DNA of 64,000 nt from Diphasiastrum complanatum. Taxonomy: Eukaryota > Streptophyta > Lycopodiopsida > Lycopodiales > Lycopodiaceae. Location: assembly GCA_029204225.1 (NCBI GenBank), contig CM055104.1, positions 45,327,835-45,391,834 of the forward strand, in the 5' to 3' direction. Shown here piece after piece: positions 56,290 through 64,000 of the stretch. Position 1 is the first letter of the stretch, and every line of letters begins with the position of its first letter. Made by a program: the position numbers and the translations under genes. The notes under the pieces are model-generated. The model saw nothing but the letters and a program-made list of their open reading frames with translations. It did no database searches and had not been told where the DNA came from.

Positions 56290-59200
56290 GTGGTGGGTAT
56301 CATGTGCATATCCGACATACACACATTTACCAGATTTGCAAAAAGAATTGGACTTGTGGTAATGCAGTACGTAATCTTGCGAGGTACCATGGATTTTGGT
56401 GTCACTATTTCAAGAATCTAGGCAAGTGAGTTTCTGATTATATGTTGAATTATTTCTTTGAGGCATGAGTGTTTATAGCACCTAATACCTTGTGGAATGT
56501 TCTACATGAGTTTGTGCTTGGTATATGCAACGCATGTCGATCAGAGTACACTCTATCGATCCCGATGAATGCTTGTGATTCAGTAGATCCAACATTGTTT
56601 GACAGTGTTAAAAATCATTGGATTCACCATTTTCCACCTACAAAGCATTTGTTGGATGCAACAGAGAACATGTGTTTGTGGGGAGGTGTTGAGAAAATTA
56701 GAGTTAGTTTTGTTACTCTAGTTTTACTTAGTATGTTATGTTATTTTTACAGAGATATTTTTTATACGCAGTTCGTTTTGTACAAAGCTACTAGCACAAA
56801 CAAGCCATTAGAGAAAATATGGGCCCAAAGAGGTTCCTATAAGAAATGCCATGTAGGAGAGAGAAAAATAACAATAAAGTTATTAAAATATCATTTTCTA
56901 ACTTCTTTACGCATCTGCCCGCACTACTTTCCATGAAAATGAATGTACCTTACTTTAGTTACATCAAACTTCATTGGTGCTTAACCACAATTAAAGTATA
57001 ATTTTCAAAATGTCGAAATATTCCCTCCCAATAGTTGAGAACACTCAAAAATTTGAATTAGGAGTGACATTTCAGAAACAAAGCCTACGCCATCTCTATC
57101 TCCAAGGTCAAACAAGTGTTTAGTGCCATCTCCAAGTCTGTTATTGTCATTGTGTTGTTTGTTACTATACTACTGTACTGATGACAAAGCTTTATCATCT
57201 TCATGTGGATCTGTCACTAGAATATACTCCGCTCAGGACAAGAAATTCAAAGCAACCCAAATTGTCAACTTCTGATATGATCCGATACAGGGAGGAAAAG
57301 CTAAAGCATGTAGATTTATGGTCATCAAGAACATTGTATCCTATTGATCCATGTTCATTGCAACATCCAGATTTTCATTCGGTGAGTCAATTAATAATTT
57401 ATATGTGTCATGGCAAAAATGGCCTTTTGGGTTACTGTGAGAATTTGATGCTCTTGAAAATGCACATTCAATGCAAAGAATACATTATTTGAAAGAGAAA
57501 TTAAGGAAAATATCAAAGGAGGGCAATGAAAAATCTACAAAGTTGAAAACTTTTTTGGAAGAAAATGAGATGTTCAGAATGGAAATCCAACTAGTAATGA
57601 TGAGATGAAAACTGCATTTCAATCCATGCATATATCATATTTGTCTCTTGTTAAAGATATGGATGTGCTCAACAAAAAGGTCATAAACAACAATAGGAAA
57701 ATATTGGTAACCAAGGATATATGTGATCTATCATCTAGAGGAGGTTATCGAAAAAGACAAATCCGTGTTTTCAAGTAAGTTATAGCTTATTTGGTTTAAT
57801 ATTGCTTGAACTTTTAGATTCAATCATAATCACTAGTTTTGTTATTTATTAATTTCAGTTTTCTATTGATTTGTTTATTGTGTTGCTGTGAATTCTATGA
57901 TTATCCTAGTCTCTATTGACAGTTTTATGAAGATTATGTTTGCAATGCAGATCAACATTGGTTGCTGAAGACCATTTGGCCGACAAGATTCCCACTCGAA
58001 ACTCACTAGGTCCTATTTTGACTTCTAAATCTATGAAATCAATATTAAACAATACCAAAATGAAAAAGATTAAGGCTTCAGTTATTGATAACATTATGAA
58101 TGAAACTGGAAAAATATTGGACACTACATTGGTTCAGGGGACATGTGATTTTTCTAGCATCAGTAGAGAAGCATATGCAACAATGTTTAAGATAATAAAT
58201 GAGGCATTTGCACAGGTAAGTATTAAAAAGTTTCCAATCTCATAACCATTTCATCTTTTAAGAAAAAGACATGTTAGACCAAGGTATGCAGACAATAGTT
58301 GGTAATCCATCTCATATCAATGAATTGTATTGCTCGAAAGGAGAATGTTTAGCACATAACAATTTCAACAATTTATTTATTGACATTAATTAGTTACTAA
58401 CATTCATCATAAATTTGTATGGTATTACAAATGAGAATGTCAATAACAAGTTGATAGTTGTTCTAAAGTTAGATGAGTCTGAAATTATAAAAGGACAAAA
58501 AATGGAAAGAGTCAGTCTTACGATCATGAATGGAGCACTTTGAAATTCAGAAGACTCAGAAGGCCTCAATTTCAGTGTTCAATCAGAAAATGATATTTGC
58601 TAGTTGGCAGCTTTTCAGGTTTAGTAGTTCCTTCACATATTCAATAGGGATAATCTAATATGGATTTCATTTGGAAAATCTTCTCTGTGTTAATATTGTT
58701 GTAAAACATGTTCTTGTTTCTCTTATAGGTGATGAAAGAAGACCATGACATTCTCTCATGGATATTTAATAGAACGTCATATCCTGCCACCATAAAAAAT
58801 CACATGGATGGAAATCCACTCAATATTTCTAGAATTGGCACTTTCAACATAGAATGACATTTAGCAGGAGATCTGAAGACATTAAAATGTATGTTCAATG
58901 TATCTCATGGCGCTAACTCTAACACCCATGTTTGTACTGCATGAAAACATCGAAAGACATGATAAAGAGTACAAGAATATCAAGAGATCGAGAAGGTCCT
59001 AATTGGAACCCGTACTACCGATTCCTCTTCAGAATGTCCATATCTATACATTGCATGCAGAGGTGCGTATAGTAGAAAAAATAACATATCTTCATATCTT
59101 GTTTGCATGGAATTCCAAACCAGAGGCATCTGAGAAGGAAGCTATTTCCAGATTAGAGGATGTGTTCTCTAAAGCAGGCTTACATAAAGGCCACGTTTAA

Positions 59201-59920
59201 GTAAAAAAAGACAAGCTATCAGGTAAAATAGAAAATATTCCATGCAAGCTGAGCATTGGAAGATCCAAAGCTCGTAGATTTTTATCAAATTATTCTAGCA
59301 AACAATCCAAGATTCAATACTTGGTTTGGAAAGAGATAATAGCTGCAAGTCAAGATTTCAAAGAAGAAGGTTCTACTTGTGTATACAAAATAGAAGTTTG
59401 GAGAAAATTAGACAACCTGGTGAAATACTTGAGAAAAGATAAATTTTCAAATACTGATGTACAAATGATACAAAAAACAATCAGTGAATTTGTGGATGCA
59501 GTTCGAAGTGCATGGGGTTTAGATCATATAACTCATTATATGGTAAGATTAAGATGTTACACTAGTGTAGACAAATATGTCCAATTAATTTAGATACTTT
59601 TGGTACTAATTTGTATTTGGTTTTATGACATGCAACACATATTATGACATCATTCGACATTCTTTGTAAGAAATATTGGAAGTCTTAGCATATGGTCATT
59701 GCAAGGAATGGAAAAATCTCATTGGCAAGCAAGAGCAGCATTTCATAAAAGTACACAACATGGTGGGACTAGCACAAAGAACAGCTATATATTACAACTT
59801 TTCCAATGGTTTTTCAGAAGAATCCAAATTCGTTATAATACAAAATCGACGGATTATAAAAAATTTCAAACATTGAAAAATGAATTAGAACTTACATCTG
59901 ATCTACTTGACAGCCTGTGA
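56290..59920 (+). pseudogene. Unrecognised multi-exon gene family, copy 2 (broken)
   Basis: Partner of the fragment at 1-837. Candidate blocks are: 56375-56700 (YHGFWCHYFKNLG, NACRSEYTLSIPMNACDSVD); 57181-57600 with a coiled-coil (HYLKEKLRKISKEGNEKSTK); 57600-57774, ending before GTAAGT (SSRGGYRKRQIRVFK); 57949-58618 after GCAATGCAG (GTCDFSSISREAYATMFKII); and, after an intron at 58619-58728, KEDHDILSWIFNRTSYP, RIGTFNIE*HLAGDLKTLKC and HGANSNTHVC. Final block, near 59695-59920: LQGMEKSHWQARAAFHKSTQ then QLFQWFFRRIQIRYNTKS. Several stops. The Cys/His text, the LAGDLKTLKC block and the C-terminal helices recall transposase-derived proteins; this is inference only. I cannot name the family. Confidence 0.5.
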
Positions 59921-59925
59921 ATGCA

Positions 59926-60690
<765 letters not shown>

Positions 60691-60950
60691 GATGAGAGTA
60701 AGGACTTAGTTTTTTGCAGCAACTGATTTGAATTGCTGATGATTCGGGAATCATCAACATATAGTGCTATTATAACATAGCTTGGCCCCTTTGGTTTTAG
60801 ATACACATTTGAATCTGCAGTGTAGGAGGTAAAGTCGTGCTGCAACAAGAAACGATTTATTCTATCATACCAGGCCCTTGGAGCTTCCTCCAAACCGTAT
60901 AATGTCTTATTCAATTTGCATAGTAGATGCTCCTTGCCTTGAGGGATGTA
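60691..60950 (-). pseudogene. Copia RT fragment E (A family)
   Basis: The minus strand reads NKTLYGLEEAPRAWYDRINR, FLLQHDFTSYTADSNVYLKP and ALYVDDSRIISNSNQLLQKT, close to the 4.13-4.34 kb part of copia A. It is cut on the left by the LTR-like repeat and on the right by the end of copia D. It may be the target into which D inserted. Confidence 0.8.
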
Positions 60951-61280
60951 ACTTTCACTTAGAATTTGCTTTGCACAGGAACACAGATCATGCTACAAGG
61001 TAACACAAACAGAAAATCACTCTCCTCAGCAAGCTCACATAGCAACTGTCTTTCTCAAAATGAAATTACACTGTACATATAGTTGTTCACTCAGGCAACC
61101 CATGCATGACCCAGGTTGCCGTTGGCGGGACGCGTGTCCCGTCAACTTGCCTCGTGGCGAGGCCAACTGATCCTTATCCACTGATAGGACCCACAGTACA
61201 GTAACACAGCGAACTTTAATTCTAACTCTCTCCCTTAAAGTAGAGTCACTTTTTATACAGTCATACACATAGTTTTAAAG

Positions 61281-61835
61281 TCAACAAACTTCAAATACAT
61301 AAAGTTTTGATCCAAACTTATCAAACTTTTCTCCAGTAAGTGGCTTAGTGAAAATATCAGCTAGTTGTTCTTCTGTGCTACAATAAACAACATGAATTTC
61401 ATGACTTAGCAGCCTTTCACGTATGAAGTGATATTGAATCTCAATGTGTTTAGTTCTCACATGGAACACTGGATTCTTTGCTAGCTGAATGCCGCTCTGA
61501 CTGTCGCTATGTAAAGTTGTGGGATTTTTCTGCTTCATGCCAATCTCTTCCAAGATTTGTCTCAAGCATATAGCTTCTTGTGCAGCACTACACATTGCCT
61601 TATACGCAGCTTCTGTGGTGGAAAGAGCAATTGTACTTTGCTTCTTACTAGACCAGGAAAAGAAATTACCACAAAACTAGAATATATATCCTGTGGTGGA
61701 TCTACGATCATCATAGTCACCTCCACAGTCCGCATCCACATAGCCACACAACTCAGGTAAACCATCATGCTTCCTGTAAATCAACCCATACTCTAATGTG
61801 CCTTTCACATAACGCAAAATGCGTTTAGCTGCTTT
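61281..61835 (-). pseudogene. Copia D RNase H
   Basis: Minus-strand blocks: KRILRYVKGTLEYGLIYRKH, YVDADCGGDYDDRRSTTGYI, one stop, then STIALSTTEAAYKAMCSAAQ and LHSDSQSGIQLAKNPVFHVR, ending ADIFTKPLTGEKF. The catalytic acidic residues are present except that the family's SSTEAEY motif reads TTEAAY, so one glutamate is lost. It would degrade the RNA strand during reverse transcription. Confidence 0.85.
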
Positions 61836-62951
61836 TCAATGCGTTTCCGTAGGTGCTGCCATAAACTGACTTACAATGCCAACAACATAGCATATATCTG
61901 GTCTAGTTGTGGTAAGGTAAATCAAGCTCCCTACTAACTGTCTATATAGCGTAGCATCAAATGACTGTGATTCATCAAGCTTAGAAAGCTTTTTACCTGG
62001 TTCAATAGGAGTGTTTACTGGTTTGCAATCTTGCAACCTAAACCTGTGTAGTAACTCTTTGACATATTTCACCTGTGTTAAACCCACTTCATGTCCTTTT
62101 TGCCACACTTCTACTCCAAGGCAGTAATGCATCAGGCTGAGATCCGTCATCTCAAATTGTTCCATGAGGTCTTTCTTGATTATGTCTATCATCTCTTGAT
62201 TATTTCCCGTAATAATTAGGTCATCAACATAAAGAGCAATCAAAGCAACCATACCATCAAAGCATAAGACATATAGATTTGGATCAGAATGTGTTCTCAC
62301 CATCCCCTTTGAACAAAAGTAGGCATCAATCTTGCTATACCACGCACATGGTGCTTGTTTAAGACCATAAAGCGCTTTCTTCAAGCGACATACTTTATTT
62401 TCCTGTCCTTTCGTTTCAAAGCCTTCAAGTTGATCCATGAACACTTCTTCTTCTAACTCACCATTTAGAAAAGCAGATTTCACATCCATCTGATGCAAAG
62501 GCCGACCAAAATGTGAAGCTAAAGCAATAAGTAGACGTAGAGTATTCCACTTACACACCGGCGCAAAGGTCTCCTCATAGTCAATGCCTTTATTTTGTGC
62601 GTACCCTTTGATTACCAATCTTGCTTTGTGCTTTGCTATGCTTCCATCTGCATGGTACTTAGTTCTATATACCCATTTGCAACCAATGGGTTTCTTGCCA
62701 ACTGGTGGTTCTACTAAGTCACATGTGCTATGCTTAGCAATTGACTCCATCTCCTCTCCCATGGCCTTGATCCAAATGTCATCATCCTTCGCTTCACTAT
62801 AAGTCGAAGGTTCTTTGCTTTGAATAATGTTGGATAATAGAGCATAATTTGCTTCATACCTTTCAGGTAGTATCTTCTCTCTTGTTGATCTTCGTAGCTC
62901 TCCTTGGTTAGATGATCCTGGAAAGTCATCTATATCGCGGCTCTCCATCAA
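61836..62951 (-). pseudogene. Copia D reverse transcriptase, open over 371 codons
   Basis: A long open frame with all RVT_2 blocks: EEMESIAKHSTCDLVEPPVG, CKWVYRTKYHADGSIAKHKA, ARLVIKGYAQNKGIDYEETF, QMDVKSAFLNGELEEEVFMD, LYGLKQAPCAWYSKIDAYF, LIALYVDDLIITGNNQEMID (YVDD intact) and LYRQLVGSLIYLTTTRPDIC. It ends at TETH, where a TGA replaces the usual tryptophan before RNase H. It would be catalytically plausible if fused to the rest of pol. Confidence 0.9.
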
Positions 62952-64000
62952 TCTCTCAAACCACTTAGGGAGCTTTCTGTCAGGTGATTGGCTTTCTGGT
63001 GAAAATGTATCCCACGGTACATCCTTCTCCTTGTGTTTGTCACTTGCAATTTGTCCCTACCTCTCCAACCTATTTTTTGAGGTTGAGTAGTAGTATCTTG
63101 AGATGTATCCTCATGTTTATCACTCGGAAGGTCAATGAATGGATCATCATCAAGTGGTATCCTCACTATGCCATTTTTCCTATTGGATGTGTCTATCTTC
63201 TCAGCATCTTCGTCTTCATACATCTTGGATTCATCAAAGATAACATCTTGGCTTATATGGATTTTGTTTTCGACTGGATCAAAACATCTATAGCCTTTCA
63301 CGTGATCATCATATCCTAGGAATATGCACTTGATAGCTTTTACATCAAGTTTACGTCTTTCTTCCTTAGGAATATGTACAAAGGCCTTACATCCAAAAAT
63401 TCGCAAGTGGTTCACCTTTGGCTTTTTCTTTATGAATGCTTCCTCAGGTGTAATTTTTGGTATGCAATGGTAGGACTTCTATTTTGAAGATAGACTGCCG
63501 TGCTACATGCTTCTGACCAAAAATCTTTTGGTAATTTCATCTCAACTAGCATAGATCTAGCACTTTCCACAATCGTACGATTTTTGCGCTCAGCTACACC
63601 ATTGAGAGCAGGAGTATGAGCTTGCGTAAATTGTCTTTTAATCCCACATTGATCACAAAGATCATTGAAGTCATTAGACTTATACTCACCTCCACTATCT
63701 GATCTTAGGACTTTGATCTTCTTACCTGTCTGATTTTCGACCAAGTTTTTGAAGTTCTTGAAGTTATCAAAAGCATCTGATTTCTTCTTCAAGAAGTATA
63801 TCCACGTCTTACATGACATATCATCAATAAAGGTCATGAAATAGAAGGCTTTTCCTAAGGACATGGTCCTCATGGGCCCACATAAATCTGTGTGGATTAA
63901 ATCCAGGATGTTCTTTGCTCTTGCAACACCCCCTTTATTGAACTTCTCTCGATGTTGCTTCCCATATATACAAGATTCGCACATCGATTTCAAGTGATCT
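62948..64000 (-). pseudogene. Copia D integrase with C-terminal linker
   Basis: From the right: zinc ligands CESCIYGKQHREKF, LIHTDLCGPMRTMSLGKAFY, FMTFIDDMSCKTWIYFLKKK, LRSDSGGEYKSNDFNDLCDQ and ALNGVAERKNRTIVESARSM. The catalytic D, D and E are all visible. After a frameshift near 63440 the C-terminal part continues: RIFGCKAFVHIPKEERRKLD and IFLGYDDHVKGYRCFDPVEN. A variable linker leads to RT, with another frameshift at about 62950. Confidence 0.9.

Larger units (their letters stand above)
60955..64000 (-). mobile_element. Ty1/copia retrotransposon D, youngest copy, runs off the window
   Basis: Minus strand: integrase (from 64000), linker, RT, RNase H to the stop at 61281, PPT (TTTAAGGGAGAG, complement at about 61227-61238), and 3' LTR at roughly 60955-61224. 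Only about four lesions interrupt pol: frameshifts near 63440 and 62950, and stops near 61835 and 61680. Gag, protease, PBS and 5' LTR lie beyond the right edge. Confidence 0.85.

Overview
The window is nuclear DNA of a land plant with a large, repeat-rich, AT-rich genome. Evidence: Ty1/copia retrotransposons primed by the plant initiator-tRNA-Met site TGGTATCAGAGC, Ty3-type remnants, long CT/GA microsatellites, and one intact plant-type F-box/Kelch gene. A gymnosperm or similar is my guess; nothing here fixes the species. I see no rRNA, functional tRNA, CRISPR, operon or organelle gene.

Layout. 1-0.84 kb: reverse-strand fragment of an unrecognised multi-exon family. 1.15-4.6 kb: decayed copia element (A). 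4.8 kb: 82-bp tRNA-like retroposon between 18-bp direct repeats. 5.4-9.0 kb: Ty3-type LTR, gag, opposite-strand gag and protease/RT remnants. 9.8-11.5 kb: reverse copia fragment (B). 12.3-16.6 kb: complete non-autonomous LTR element (about 2-kb LTRs, 233-bp interior, 5-bp target duplication) inserted in a broken coding region that resumes at 16.6-19.2 kb. 20.2-23.8 kb: GGCTCGGTCGAGA motifs, a 7-bp-period minisatellite with CT tracts, and tandem duplications. 25.7-26.75 kb: LTR flanked by both a PPT and a PBS.

28.77-29.87 kb: the only intact protein gene, a single-exon F-box/Kelch gene with an overlapping upstream ORF. 32.2-42.6 kb: copia integrase scrap, two inverted 376-bp MITE copies, a direct-repeat pair with 26-bp minisatellites and a Ty3-type PBS, an LTR copy, and copia element C. 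43.6-45.8 kb: unrecognised multi-exon gene-like stretch. 47.4-53.3 kb: gag/PBS/LTR ends of two reverse copia elements (F, G) and twin CT tracts. 53.3-54.6 kb: open frame joining Ty3 integrase to copia RT/RNase H. 56.3-59.9 kb: second copy of the unknown family from the left end. 59.9-64 kb: microsatellite-inflated LTR, an A-family RT scrap (E), and the youngest copia element (D), cut by the right edge.

The genes do not form a pathway: this is one host regulatory gene, two unidentified host-like or transposon-derived gene families, and layers of nested retroelements. The least explained signals are the two-copy unknown family, the non-autonomous LTR element, the MITE pair, the LTR mosaic and the 7-bp repeat field.
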